Assembly (NCBI GenBank): GCA_963723165.1
Contig: CAVRPP010000006.1
Span: 32,161 to 96,160 of the forward strand
Source of the DNA: UBA4744 sp963723165
GTDB taxonomy: Bacteria > Actinomycetota > Acidimicrobiia > Spongiisociales > UBA4744
DNA length: 64,000 nt
Direction of reading: 5' to 3'
In this document: positions 53,230 through 61,244 of the stretch, piece by piece
Layout: each line of letters opens with the position of its first letter
Numbering within the stretch: the stretch's first letter is position 1
The notes under the pieces: model-generated
The model's input: the letters and a program-made list of their open reading frames with translations, nothing else
What the model was told of the DNA's origin: nothing
Databases searched by the model: none
Position numbers and translations under genes: made by a program

Positions 53230-53793
53230 ATGATCCTGTCCGACCGGACCATCAAAGAAGCAGTTGCTGCAGGCCGAATCGTGATCGATCCCTACGACGA
53301 GTCCTTCGTGCAGCCTTCCAGTATCGACTTGCGGGTGGACCGATTCTTCCGGGTCTTCGAGAATCACCGGTATCCGTTTATCGATCCAAAAGCGCCACAG
53401 GAAGACCTGACCACCCTGGTGGAAACCGCCGAAGAAGAGCCATTTATCCTGCATCCCGGCGAGTTTGTTCTTGGGTCGACCCTCGAACGGGTGCAGCTGG
53501 GCGAAGACATTGTCGCCCGCCTGGAAGGCAAGTCGAGCCTGGGCCGCATCGGCCTTTTGATTCACTCGACGGCCGGGTTCGTAGACCCCGGGTTCGACGG
53601 ATATCTGACGCTGGAACTTTCCAACGTCGCCAATCTGCCCATAGCCATCTATCCCGGAATGAAGATCGGACAGATCTCCTTCTACCAGCTCACTACGTCG
53701 GCCGAGAACCCCTACGGCAGCGATGTTGCCGGTTCGAAGTACCAGGGTCAACGAGGACCGACTCCCAGCCGGGTGTATCAAGACTTCGAGTGA
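53230..53793 (+). CDS. dcd: dCTP deaminase, probably bifunctional (dUMP-forming)
   Basis: 187 residues. DEAM signatures: MILSDRTIKEAVAAGRI, QPSSIDLRVDRFFRVF, EGKSSLGRIGLLIHSTAGFV and SKYQGQRGPTPSRVYQDF. The HSTAG segment and ending closely match the Mycobacterium tuberculosis enzyme, which both deaminates dCTP and hydrolyses dUTP to dUMP. The ATG at 53230 was chosen as the conserved N-terminus; earlier in-frame sequence runs into the tRNA. Supplies dUMP for thymidylate synthesis. Confidence 0.93.
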   Translation: MILSDRTIKEAVAAGRIVIDPYDESFVQPSSIDLRVDRFFRVFENHRYPFIDPKAPQEDLTTLVETAEEEPFILHPGEFVLGSTLERVQLGEDIVARLEGKSSLGRIGLLIHSTAGFVDPGFDGYLTLELSNVANLPIAIYPGMKIGQISFYQLTTSAENPYGSDVAGSKYQGQRGPTPSRVYQDFE

Positions 53794-53876
53794 CGGCCGT
53801 TGCTCGTAGATCGTTGTTAGTCAGCAGCCCTTTCAGGTACCAGATCCGACAGGACGAGGATCGGAGTTCCGATGCG

Positions 53877-54746
53877 TCACAACGGTGAATCGGGTCTAGT
53901 CATCGCGGTCGGAGTTCTGCCCCCAGCCGGGTGGCGTTCTGCCCCCGGGTAGACCCAGTCGGCGATCAGGAGTTCAGCGGTCACTGCGGCCCGGGTGATG
54001 GCAGTGGTCACGGCGACCACACACACAGCGGCGGTTCCCAGAACGAGGTACATCACCAGAAGCTGGATTACGACAGCTTCCACGGGATCAACGCCCGCCA
54101 ATAGCAGACCCGTCATCGCCCCGGGCAGCGCAATCAACCCGACCACCTTGGTTCGCTCAATCTGCGGAATCAGAGACGTGCGAGCAGTCCGCGGAGCCAT
54201 GAACCGAACGATCTGCCTGCGGTCCAGCCCGAGAGCGAGTAGCGCCTCCAGCTCGCCGATCCGATCCCGGCTTGAATCGACCGATTGGTTGACCCCCAGA
54301 ACAGCCGAGGGAACTGCGTTGCCGATGGTGATCCCGGCGATGACTACTAGCGCCACCGGTCCATAGTCGATCACCCCGAACCCGAGCGTCACGGCAATGC
54401 TGATGGCAGCGGAACCAAGCACCGCACTTCCCGCCACCACCGCAAGCCCGTCGATCCGGTGTTTCGCTCGCCGGACAACCACAACGGTCGCCACCACGAC
54501 CATCCCGGCAACCCACAACCAGGCCCAGTAGGCGGCGCCGGTCGACTTGAAGATCAGGGCGAACACAAAACCAACCGCCAGCAGCTGCACCGCAGCCCGG
54601 AGAGAAGCCGTGATCAACTCGCGTTCGATGTGCAGACCCAGCGCCCACGCCAGGCTCAGCGCCAGGAGGACCAGTGAGAGCGACGCCAGCACCACCGGCC
54701 ACCCGACGGCGCTGGAGGTCAAAGACGATGGAGCCTGCATCAGCAT
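53877..54746 (-). CDS. fetB: FetB/UPF0014-family ABC permease
   Basis: 289 residues with about seven helices. The family hallmarks are RAAVQLLAVGFVF near TM2, GITIGNAVPSAVLGVNQ and RTSLIPQIERTKVVGLIALPGAMTG in the EAA-like loop. In E. coli FetAB exports iron and gives oxidant resistance. No FetA ATPase gene is adjacent, so the partner must be elsewhere. The start ATG 54746 precedes the first helix by about 16 residues. Confidence 0.85.
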   Translation of the reverse strand: MLMQAPSSLTSSAVGWPVVLASLSLVLLALSLAWALGLHIERELITASLRAAVQLLAVGFVFALIFKSTGAAYWAWLWVAGMVVVATVVVVRRAKHRIDGLAVVAGSAVLGSAAISIAVTLGFGVIDYGPVALVVIAGITIGNAVPSAVLGVNQSVDSSRDRIGELEALLALGLDRRQIVRFMAPRTARTSLIPQIERTKVVGLIALPGAMTGLLLAGVDPVEAVVIQLLVMYLVLGTAAVCVVAVTTAITRAAVTAELLIADWVYPGAERHPAGGRTPTAMTRPDSPL

Positions 54747-54901
54747 GGGTACACGGTAGAGCGATTCGGGGGTGGCGGCTCCGCAGCGTCGAAGACCTGT
54801 ACCGAACGCGCTCCCGCACCATCTGTTGCTCGGTCTAAGACGCGGAACGCCTTCTCGGGGGCGTGCAGGGCCTACCGCAAACTGACCTTCCTCGGAGGGT
54901 C

Positions 54902-55318
54902 CTAGCGGCGCACTGAGGATTCGTTCAGGGCAACGGCGGCGCGGACCAGGGCCTTCAGCGCCTCTTCGTCGATCTTGTTGCCCTCGTGGATGTCGATCGC
55001 GCGCCGGGTGTTGCCATCGAGGCTCGAGTTGAAGAGCCCTGCTGGATCGTCGATAGAGGCGCCCTTGGCAAAGGTCATCTTCACGACGTTCTTGTAGGTC
55101 TCACCGGTGCAGATGATCCCGTCGTGGGACCAGACCGGGACCCCCAACATCGAGTTTGAAGGCTTTCTCCACTTCATTTCCTCGACCACCTCGGGGTCTG
55201 CCTGCTTGATCAGGGTGCGTAGCCGGGAGTGGGTCTTGCCCCGCCAGTCATCCAGTTCCTTGATGCTGGCGTCGATCAGCTCCGAGGGAGACTCGCCTGG
55301 TGAGCTGGTGTTTTTCAT
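54902..55318 (-). CDS. DUF1801-domain protein
   Basis: 138 residues. It has LRTLIKQADPEVVEEMKWRKP, GVPVWSHDGIICTGETYKN and VVKMTFAKGASIDDPAGLF, typical of DUF1801 proteins, which share a fold with YdhG and have no firm activity. The start at 55318 lies 1 nt after the stop of the UGA-interrupted frame upstream, so the two may have been coupled. Confidence 0.82.
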   Translation of the reverse strand: MKNTSSPGESPSELIDASIKELDDWRGKTHSRLRTLIKQADPEVVEEMKWRKPSNSMLGVPVWSHDGIICTGETYKNVVKMTFAKGASIDDPAGLFNSSLDGNTRRAIDIHEGNKIDEEALKALVRAAVALNESSVRR

Positions 55319-55319
55319 A

Positions 55320-55484
55320 TCACTCTCTGTCGCGTAACTCGACCCAGTCGCCGGCGACCTCGCAAATGCTTTCGAGTTCGGCGCTGGTGACGTTTGGAAG
55401 TGTGCGCACTCTGAGCCGTCGGGCCGATCAAGGCGAGACTTCGCTGCCGCGATACTCGAACGTGAGTCGAATCGCCTGCTCCAT
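55320..55484 (-). pseudogene. Short frame interrupted by UGA, upstream of the DUF1801 gene
   Basis: An ATG at 55484 has a strong GGAGG site 4 nt upstream and reads MEQAIRLTFEYRGSEVSP, then UGA (55428-55430), then SARRLRVRTLPNVTSAELES and more to a second UGA at 55320. The pattern LTFEYRGSEV resembles the start of small conserved proteins. Either a nonsense mutation has killed a ~54-residue gene, or only an 18-residue leader is made. Selenocysteine is unlikely (no fitting hairpin, no known Cys homologue). Confidence 0.45.
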
Positions 55485-55741
55485 GTCGCCTCCAAAGTGT
55501 TGCGAACCTCAGCGCATGAGAAGCACCCACCGAGCACAAGGGGCAGCGCGTAGAGAGTCGCCCGCAGTCTCCGCCGCTCCGCCACTGCTACGTGGACGGC
55601 CACCCTCGGCGTGACCCAGGCAGCCTCCCGGGAACAATGGCACTGCCCGCCTGCGTCGTCTAGGGTCCTGAGCGAGGCGGGCACGGCTCGGGTTCGTGGC
55701 AAGCCTCCATACTGCGGTAGGAACCAATGGGAGGGTTTCGG

Positions 55742-56389
55742 ATGGCATGGGTGAGGGTCAATTGGGAATTGGTGATACGAGATCGGAACGAGAGGAGCTC
55801 GGACAACCCTGGTCTGCATCTCGCTCTCGTGAGAATCTTGGATGGAACGGTCGAGATCCATGCACACAGGACGGGGTACCTTGCTCCCGAGGGCTATCGG
55901 GCCGAGGGGACGTACACTGTTTCGTCCTGGCGCGGAGCTGTCCGGTCACGGCCGGTCCCCACTCCTGAGAATCCGTACATCGGATTGGTCGTTCGAGCGA
56001 TTGAGCACGACGAGTCCTCACTAGCGAACCGACGAGACGATTACGACGACTTCGTGGAAGCGATTCGAGGGAAATCGCAAGATTCAGTCGACAGCGGAGC
56101 AGTGCCATCGGCCGAAGTTCTATGGGCGGCCGGGAATTCAGTAGCCTTACGCGACCGAACACTCAAAGATGACGACGATCGGATCGGAGTGTCCGCCAGG
56201 GCGTATCCGGACTACGGCAACGAGATCGCATTCGATCTCGCCCGTGAAGACTCGTTCGAGCCTAATGGCGGGTACATTTGGGCAACCAGCCGGCCGCTGG
56301 ATCTTCGTTTCCTCGAGGAGGGGGCGCACTACCACCTGACGGGTGACCTTCGAGTCGTCACGGACGATCCTGCCCCCTCAAGCCCCTGA
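55742..56389 (+). CDS. Hypothetical protein
   Basis: 215 residues, acidic, no signal peptide or membrane helix. I recognise no family. Visible segments: MAWVRVNWELVIRDRNE, a RRDDYDDFVEAIRGKSQD helix, and a C-terminal beta-rich part ending LTGDLRVVTDD. The ATG at 55742 has GGGAGGG 6 nt upstream, a strong site, which supports expression. The 257-bp gap upstream (55485-55741) holds nothing I can identify. Confidence 0.65.
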   Translation: MAWVRVNWELVIRDRNERSSDNPGLHLALVRILDGTVEIHAHRTGYLAPEGYRAEGTYTVSSWRGAVRSRPVPTPENPYIGLVVRAIEHDESSLANRRDDYDDFVEAIRGKSQDSVDSGAVPSAEVLWAAGNSVALRDRTLKDDDDRIGVSARAYPDYGNEIAFDLAREDSFEPNGGYIWATSRPLDLRFLEEGAHYHLTGDLRVVTDDPAPSSP

Positions 56390-56499
56390 CCCCCAATGTG
56401 CTGCGTTCAGCCCGGTGTGGCGCCGAACGGCACATATTGAGCGGGCTTGATCACCTCGCCCCGTGGAGGCTCGTCTCATCCGGAAGCGATTCAGACCCG

Positions 56500-57294
56500 C
56501 TACCGACGCTCCACGGAGGCTCGGAAGGTGTCGGGAACCACTCCGGAGAGCGCCAGCCGTAGAGGCGTGATGGCGACGGCACCCGACCGCACCGCCTCGA
56601 CATCGGACCCGGCCAGGTCACCGGTGATCCGCAAGCCAGTGGTGAAGTCGTGGATGAACCTTCCCGGCTCGTGCTCCCGGAAGATGTTGTCGTATCCGAC
56701 TCTGGCCAGGCTCGTGAACCGCCGCGGAGAGGCGAGATCAGCGTCGTGGGGGAAATTGATCGAGAGCACGTCGACGCCTGGTGGATAGCCGGCCGTCAGG
56801 ATGTCGGCCAGCACATCAACGGCCAGCGCCGCGGCCGCCTCCCAGAAAGGACCGGACGAATCTGACCAGGCCTCTCGCGCCCACCCGCGGTGGTCCACCG
56901 GCGAACCGGTGGAGAAGGCAATGGCAGGTAACCCGGCAATCCACCCCTCGGCGGCCGCTCCCACCGTTCCGCTGGAGAGCAGAAAGCCGAGCCCCTGGTT
57001 CAACCCGATATTGATGCCGGAGAGAACCATGTCCGGCTTGGCACCGAATAGCGAATGGACCCCAAGTTGCGTGCAGTCGGCCGGATAACCGTCGGCGACG
57101 GCTAACTCAATGCCTTCCCGAACAGTCCGCTCGACCCGGATCTCGTCGAATCGGGTAATGGCCTTGCCGACCCAACTCCGTTCCTGAGCTGGGACCACCA
57201 CCTGGACGGGCGCCAGGCGTCCCAGCGCCCGGGCGAACGGAAGCAGGGCCGGAGAGTCCACCCCGTCGTCGTTGGTCAAAAGCAGATATCCCAC
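56500..57294 (-). CDS. surE: 5'/3'-nucleotidase SurE
   Basis: Metal-dependent nucleoside monophosphate phosphatase, 264 residues. The N-terminal LLLTNDDGVDSPALLPF carries the metal-binding Asp pair; VVPAQERSWVGKAIT, GAKPDMVLSGINIGLNQG and SSGTVGAAAEGWIAGLPAIA follow. The start is GTG 57294; TAACCT (57303-57308) lies 8 nt upstream and no ribosome site is present, suggesting a leaderless message. Confidence 0.92.
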   Translation of the reverse strand: MGYLLLTNDDGVDSPALLPFARALGRLAPVQVVVPAQERSWVGKAITRFDEIRVERTVREGIELAVADGYPADCTQLGVHSLFGAKPDMVLSGINIGLNQGLGFLLSSGTVGAAAEGWIAGLPAIAFSTGSPVDHRGWAREAWSDSSGPFWEAAAALAVDVLADILTAGYPPGVDVLSINFPHDADLASPRRFTSLARVGYDNIFREHEPGRFIHDFTTGLRITGDLAGSDVEAVRSGAVAITPLRLALSGVVPDTFRASVERR

Positions 57295-57332
57295 AAGGCG
57301 AGAGGTTACCGGGTAGGCGGGACCCAAATGCA

Positions 57333-57361
57333 CCGGCTGCCGGGTGGAACCCGGCAGCCGG
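57333..57361 (-). terminator. Hairpin between the SIMPL lipoprotein gene and surE
   Basis: CCGGCTGCCGGGT (57333-57345) and ACCCGGCAGCCGG (57349-57361) form a perfect 13-bp stem with a 3-nt loop, 16 bp downstream of the SIMPL gene stop on the minus strand. Only a short T-run (ATTT) follows. It probably ends the SIMPL transcript before surE. Confidence 0.75.
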
Positions 57362-57376
57362 TTGGGCAGTAGGACG

Positions 57377-58111
57377 TTATCCGTCGATGGCGAACTGGAC
57401 CATGACCACCACCGAAACGAGTGATTCCCCGGCCTGGATCGGCGTCGCGGCATCAAAAGCCGCCTCGGCCCTTTCTGCATACAGGATCGGAGGAGGGGAA
57501 GAGCTGGACGATTCACTGATCGAAACGGCCCGACCGAGGCGAACTTCGGCCAGCGCGGCCAGTTGTTCGGCCTTGGCTTTGGCATCGTTCCAGGCCGCCT
57601 CCCGCGCCGCGGTTATCAAGGCTCCGTCGGCCTCGAGATCAAAGCGGATGTTGTTGACGATCACATCGTTCCCACCGGCTGCTGTGGCCGCATCGATCAC
57701 CTCTCCGGCCTTGTCGAGATCGCGGATCTTGGCGCTCACGGTGTTGCTCACCCGATAGCCGCGCAACGTCTGGTTGTCATTGCGGTAGTCGTACTCCGGA
57801 TAGATGGAGTAATTGGTGGTCTGGATATCCCTTTCGACCACGCCTTCGGCTTTGAGGGCGTCGATGACGGCCTGGGCCAGTCGACCCGCCTCCCCGGTGG
57901 CCTCGCCGACGGACGGTCGAAGCACCTGGACTCCAAGATCGATGATCAAGGTGTCCGGAGTTCCCGTCACCTGACCGGTGCCGGACACTGCAATGGTATT
58001 ACTCATGAGTGTTTCTCCCGTCGGTGCAACCTGGGCGGCAGCGTTGGTTGAACCCGCGCATCCCGCCAGCAACAAGCTGATCGCCGCCAGGGGTATCAGC
58101 AATCTTCGCAT
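57377..58111 (-). CDS. SIMPL (DUF541)-domain lipoprotein
   Basis: 244 residues. Signal peptide with lipobox SLLLAGCAGS (Cys about 18), then the SIMPL domain: IAVSGTGQVTGTPDTLIIDLGV, YRVSNTVSAKIRDLDKAGEVIDAA and a long helix AAREAAWNDAKAKAEQLA. The family includes BP26/OMP28 of Brucella, which forms ring oligomers. AAGGAG stands just before the ATG at 58111. Function here unknown. Confidence 0.88.
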   Translation of the reverse strand: MRRLLIPLAAISLLLAGCAGSTNAAAQVAPTGETLMSNTIAVSGTGQVTGTPDTLIIDLGVQVLRPSVGEATGEAGRLAQAVIDALKAEGVVERDIQTTNYSIYPEYDYRNDNQTLRGYRVSNTVSAKIRDLDKAGEVIDAATAAGGNDVIVNNIRFDLEADGALITAAREAAWNDAKAKAEQLAALAEVRLGRAVSISESSSSSPPPILYAERAEAAFDAATPIQAGESLVSVVVMVQFAIDG

Positions 58112-58176
58112 CTTCGTCTCCTTGGTGAGCACGTTCGGCATCACTCGAAACTATGACGATCCCCCCTCTCAAAAAG

Positions 58177-58293
58177 GTTCCCGGCTGCAAATACTTTGAA
58201 AGAACCTCAGCCAATCCGGACATGTGACGTAGAAACGGGAAGGACAACGGTCCTCGCCCGCCGGTTTGAACTACTTGACACAAAGGGAAGCAG
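58177..58293 (+). repeat. Leader repeat A (117 bp) before a lipoprotein gene
   Basis: The 117 bp directly before the ATG at 58294 align without gaps to the 117 bp before the ATG at 58880. Best-kept blocks include CCGGACATGTG, AGAAACGGGA and TCGCCCGCCGGTTTG. The shared region continues into the signal peptides. It must contain the promoter and ribosome site of both genes. Confidence 0.85.
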
Positions 58294-58749
58294 ATGAAAG
58301 CCCCAATTCGTTCCGTTGCATTAATCGGTTCTCTGGCCCTGTTCCTGGCCGCATGCAGCAGCCAGGCCGACGGTCTCACAACCACAACGACAGCAGGCAA
58401 CGGCACTACAACCTCCAGCACCAACACGACCGCACCTCCGGTTGGCTCACCCGAGGATCTCCTCGATGAGCTTGCGAGCTTGTGGATCGACGGTGATTGG
58501 GCCGGTATGGCAGATTTCGCCGAACCAGGTGTCGTGGCCACGGCCGAAGAGTGGGGTCAGGGCGATCTCGTGAATGTGGTGTGGGGACCTTCGTGCGAGC
58601 TCGGCTCCTCCGGTACCGGCACCTGCGAACTGCTGTTCTCTCCTCCCGACTACGACGGGTACGCGCTCATCTTCTCAGCTCTCTACAACCAGGGCGCCGA
58701 CGGCGAGTTGTCGATCATCGAGCTCACCTTCGGCGGTGACGCCGGCTAA
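58294..58749 (+). CDS. Small lipoprotein with Thr-rich linker
   Basis: 151 residues. Signal peptide MKAPIRSVALIGSLALFLAA and Cys 21, then a linker of Thr, Ser and Gly (about 28-50), then an ~100-residue domain (DLLDELASLWIDGDWAGMAD...CELLFSPPDYDGYALIF) with two Cys that may form a disulphide. AAAGGGAAG lies before the ATG. The signal peptide and upstream DNA match those of the gene at 58880, but the mature domain does not. No family recognised. Confidence 0.78.
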   Translation: MKAPIRSVALIGSLALFLAACSSQADGLTTTTTAGNGTTTSSTNTTAPPVGSPEDLLDELASLWIDGDWAGMADFAEPGVVATAEEWGQGDLVNVVWGPSCELGSSGTGTCELLFSPPDYDGYALIFSALYNQGADGELSIIELTFGGDAG

Positions 58750-58762
58750 TCCGGGGGCCAAA

Positions 58763-58879
58763 GTCCCTGCCTGCAAGCACCTTGAAATGACCTCGATTCA
58801 ACCGGACATGTGGCGGAGAAACGGGAGCGACGCGCACTCTTCGCCCGCCGGTTTGGACTTGTCGACCGAAAGGATCCAC
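58763..58879 (+). repeat. Leader repeat B (117 bp) before a lipoprotein gene
   Basis: Second copy of the 117-bp leader described for 58177-58293, beginning 14 bp after the stop of the first lipoprotein gene and running to the ATG at 58880. The conserved blocks fall at the same distances from the ATG in both copies. Confidence 0.85.
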
Positions 58880-59506
58880 ATGAAAACCTCAATTCGTTCC
58901 GTAGCGATGGTCGGCGTGCTCGCCCTGGTTCTGTTCGCCTGCGGCGACAGCACCGACACCGTTGACAATCTCACGTCAACCACTTCCGGCGACAACGGCA
59001 CTACGACAACCACATCAACGAAGGCACCGATCTGTTCGGCCGCCGGATTGACGATCAGTGATGACGCCCAGCCGAACGATCTGCCTGCTGTGCTATCCGA
59101 AGTGAGGTCGGAGCTCCTGGCCGCAGCCACAGCATGCGACTTTGAGCGTCTGGGCTCCATGGCGGAAGCAGATGGAACCAGTTACACCTTCGGAGGAGGC
59201 TTCGACCCTGCAGCCTACTGGGGCGACCTGGAGACAAACGGCGAGACGCCCCTAGCCGACATGGTGCAGCTCTTGGAACTCGAACCCGCCCTCTTCGACG
59301 TTGGCGAAGGCAACCTGTTCTACGTGTGGCCTGCCGTATACGCCTTACAGGATTGGTCCGATGCAACGGAGGAGCAGCGCCAGGTGTTGGCCGACCTCTT
59401 CGGAGCCGACCAGCTGGCGGGTTGGGACTCGTTCGGCGGCTACGCCGGCTACCGGGTGGGGATCACCACCGACGGTCGGTGGGCATTCTTCGTCGCCGGA
59501 GACTGA
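58880..59506 (+). CDS. Small lipoprotein with Thr-rich linker, different mature domain
   Basis: 208 residues. The signal peptide MKTSIRSVAMVGVLALVLFA with Cys 21 closely matches that of the preceding gene, and a Thr-rich linker follows. The mature part is unrelated to it: an ~150-residue domain with DLPAVLSEVRSELLAAATAC, SYTFGGGFDPAAYW, and the ending YRVGITTDGRWAFFVAGD. AAAGGA precedes the ATG. Family unknown; the C-terminal GDWxFFVAGD-type ending recurs in actinobacterial secreted proteins. Confidence 0.8.
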   Translation: MKTSIRSVAMVGVLALVLFACGDSTDTVDNLTSTTSGDNGTTTTTSTKAPICSAAGLTISDDAQPNDLPAVLSEVRSELLAAATACDFERLGSMAEADGTSYTFGGGFDPAAYWGDLETNGETPLADMVQLLELEPALFDVGEGNLFYVWPAVYALQDWSDATEEQRQVLADLFGADQLAGWDSFGGYAGYRVGITTDGRWAFFVAGD

Positions 59507-59572
59507 TGCCGGGAACCTCCCGGTGCCGCTCTGACGTCACATAGTCGTTGCGGCACCGGGAGAATGGCGAAT

Positions 59573-60235
59573 ATGGAATCTCGAATTGCCGGTCTGGTTG
59601 TGGCCGCTTTGCTCTTTCTGACCGCGTGCTCGGCCGAGGTTCTCAGCAACGATGCGAATGCGCCCGATGCAAGCTCGACCACCAGCCCCATTGCGGATGT
59701 TGCACGACCCGAAGGGTCAGTCCTGGTGAAGGTCACAGGACCCGTGCAGGTTGGTCCCGGGGGGATCCGGGAAATCTGTGCCGGGCAAGGCGACACCTGT
59801 GCGGGCATCCCCCTGACCGGCGATCTCGTTGAGCCGGACTCCGAAGCAGCGATCCAGCAGGTGACCGGTTGGTACGACGGCAGTCAACTCCTGGTCATCG
59901 AATCCGCAATCCCTGCCTCGTCGCCCTTTTCCGATTCCGACTTCTCAACACCGTGTGCAGGACTCCAGGGAACGGCCTCGGTGAACCCGCCCGACGACCC
60001 CTTGAACGCCATCGTGGCGTACACGGAAACCATCCCGGACCGCTACGCCGGAATGTGGTGGGACGGCGCTAACGCCGTGATGACGGTGTGGCTGACCGGT
60101 CAGGACATCGAGAGCCACCGGTTGGCCCTCGAGCGCGCGGCCGGCGACGATCTCACCGTGTGTGTGATCGATGGCGCCGAGTACTCCGAAGCGGACACTG
60201 CTCGAGATCCAAACGAGGCTCCTCGAGGTCGTTGA
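59573..60235 (+). CDS. Secreted lipoprotein, probably the N-terminal part of a frameshifted longer gene
   Basis: 220 residues from ATG 59573 (MESRIAGLVVAALLFLTAC; ATG 59564 is possible). Lipobox Cys about 19. The domain has VKVTGPVQVGPGGIREICAG, IQQVTGWYDGSQLLVIESA and HRLALERAAGDDLTVCVIDG. After GAEYSEA near 60190 the frame gives a short poor tail, whereas the +1 frame continues smoothly as TLLEIQTRLLEVVDLEA. One surplus base there would merge this with the next entry into a 399-residue protein. Confidence 0.72.
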   Translation: MESRIAGLVVAALLFLTACSAEVLSNDANAPDASSTTSPIADVARPEGSVLVKVTGPVQVGPGGIREICAGQGDTCAGIPLTGDLVEPDSEAAIQQVTGWYDGSQLLVIESAIPASSPFSDSDFSTPCAGLQGTASVNPPDDPLNAIVAYTETIPDRYAGMWWDGANAVMTVWLTGQDIESHRLALERAAGDDLTVCVIDGAEYSEADTARDPNEAPRGR

Positions 60236-60773
60236 TCTGGAGGCAACGGCGACCTGGGCCACTTCAGTTGGGACCCTCACCAACCGGGTCGAAGTGATGA
60301 TGGAATACCTCGATGCCGACACCCGCTCACAAGGAGAGAGAGCCTTCGGGAGGGCGGTCGAGTTCTATGCATTCATCGAAGTCCTCGACGGGACCATTGC
60401 CGATCTACCCGGACAGACCCCCGCACATCCCGGCGACGTGGAACTGCTGACTCAGCCCAATCGCTCCGGCGGGGGAATGGGGGCGCTCGGTACATTTGAG
60501 CTTCGCTTTGATGCGGACCTCGGCTGCGTCTACTTCCCGGGCGACGAAACTGATGCCGGTGACAGCGGCCGCACCGTACCGGTCTGGCCCTTCGGGTACA
60601 CCGCCGAATCGGACCCGCTGAGGATCTATGACCACGACGGTGTTCTCGTCGCACAAGAAGGGGATGTCATCCAAATGGGGGGCGGGTTCGTCGAGTACGT
60701 TACGGACAGGGAGTTGTGCGGTGCTGCCGGCGCCTGGATCATGAGCAGCCGTCCGGTGGTCGTCGATTCCTAG
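60171..60773 (+). CDS. Hypothetical protein, probably the C-terminal part of the preceding frameshifted lipoprotein
   Basis: Up to 200 residues; it has no signal peptide or ribosome site, which supports its being the downstream part of the gene at 59573. A helical part (LLEIQTRLLEVVD, MMEYLDADTRSQGERAFGRA) ends in EVLDGTIADLPGQ. A beta-rich domain follows: FELRFDADLGCVYFPGD, RTVPVWPFGYTAESDPLRIY, GDVIQMGGGFVEYV and ELCGAAGAWIMSSRPV. The stop TAG shares CTAG (60770-60773) with the stop of the convergent Nudix gene. Confidence 0.68.
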   Translation: MAPSTPKRTLLEIQTRLLEVVDLEATATWATSVGTLTNRVEVMMEYLDADTRSQGERAFGRAVEFYAFIEVLDGTIADLPGQTPAHPGDVELLTQPNRSGGGMGALGTFELRFDADLGCVYFPGDETDAGDSGRTVPVWPFGYTAESDPLRIYDHDGVLVAQEGDVIQMGGGFVEYVTDRELCGAAGAWIMSSRPVVVDS

Positions 60774-61238
60774 ACAAGATCGAAGTAAGCCGCTGTGTTG
60801 GGATGGATGGACGACCGGGCCGGTTCTGCCCGGGCATCGTCCTCGGAGAACCAAGCGTAGTGAGAGTGCTGCAACTCGGGCGGTGACGGCCGGACGCTCA
60901 CGTCGAGCCGGTAGGCCAGAACCACGTAATGCGTCGTGATGCCGGGCTCGTGTGCGAAGTTGGTGTCGTACAGGTGCTCGAACACCCCGAGGAACCCGCT
61001 CTCGGAACGGTGCCAATCGCCTTCCCCGATTTCCGCGGCAGCGATCCTTGAAAAAGCATCGTCCAGCGTTTCGTCCTTGGCAATTCTCCCGCCCGGCACG
61101 AACCAGAATCCACGGGCGGGTTCGTTGACCCGCCATCCGCACAGAACCCTGCCGATCCGGATCGACGACAACCAGGTCTATCGACACAAGCGGAGTCCGC
61201 TCGATCACCTCGAGGAAGGCAGCCTTGTCAAGACTCAC
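60770..61238 (-). pseudogene. Nudix hydrolase (GDP-mannose mannosyl hydrolase-like) with an apparent +1 frameshift
   Basis: From GTG 61238 the first frame reads VSLDKAAFLEVIERTPLVSI then DLVVVDPDRQ. After one extra base in the CCC at 61147-61149 (GGG on the coding strand), the second frame continues VLCGWRVNEPARGFWFVPGG and RIAKDETLDDAFSRIAAAEI. Joined length is 155 residues, normal for the Gmm/NudD group, whose members act on GDP-sugars. As given, only the 133-residue second part from ATG 61171 is open. It lies 6 bp behind the deaminase gene. Confidence 0.84.
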
Positions 61239-61244
61239 GAGGAC

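Noticed and set aside
55428..55430. Second selenocysteine codon
   Set aside because: No redox motif around the UGA, no Cys-containing family known, and no SECIS-like GGUC hairpin at the right distance.
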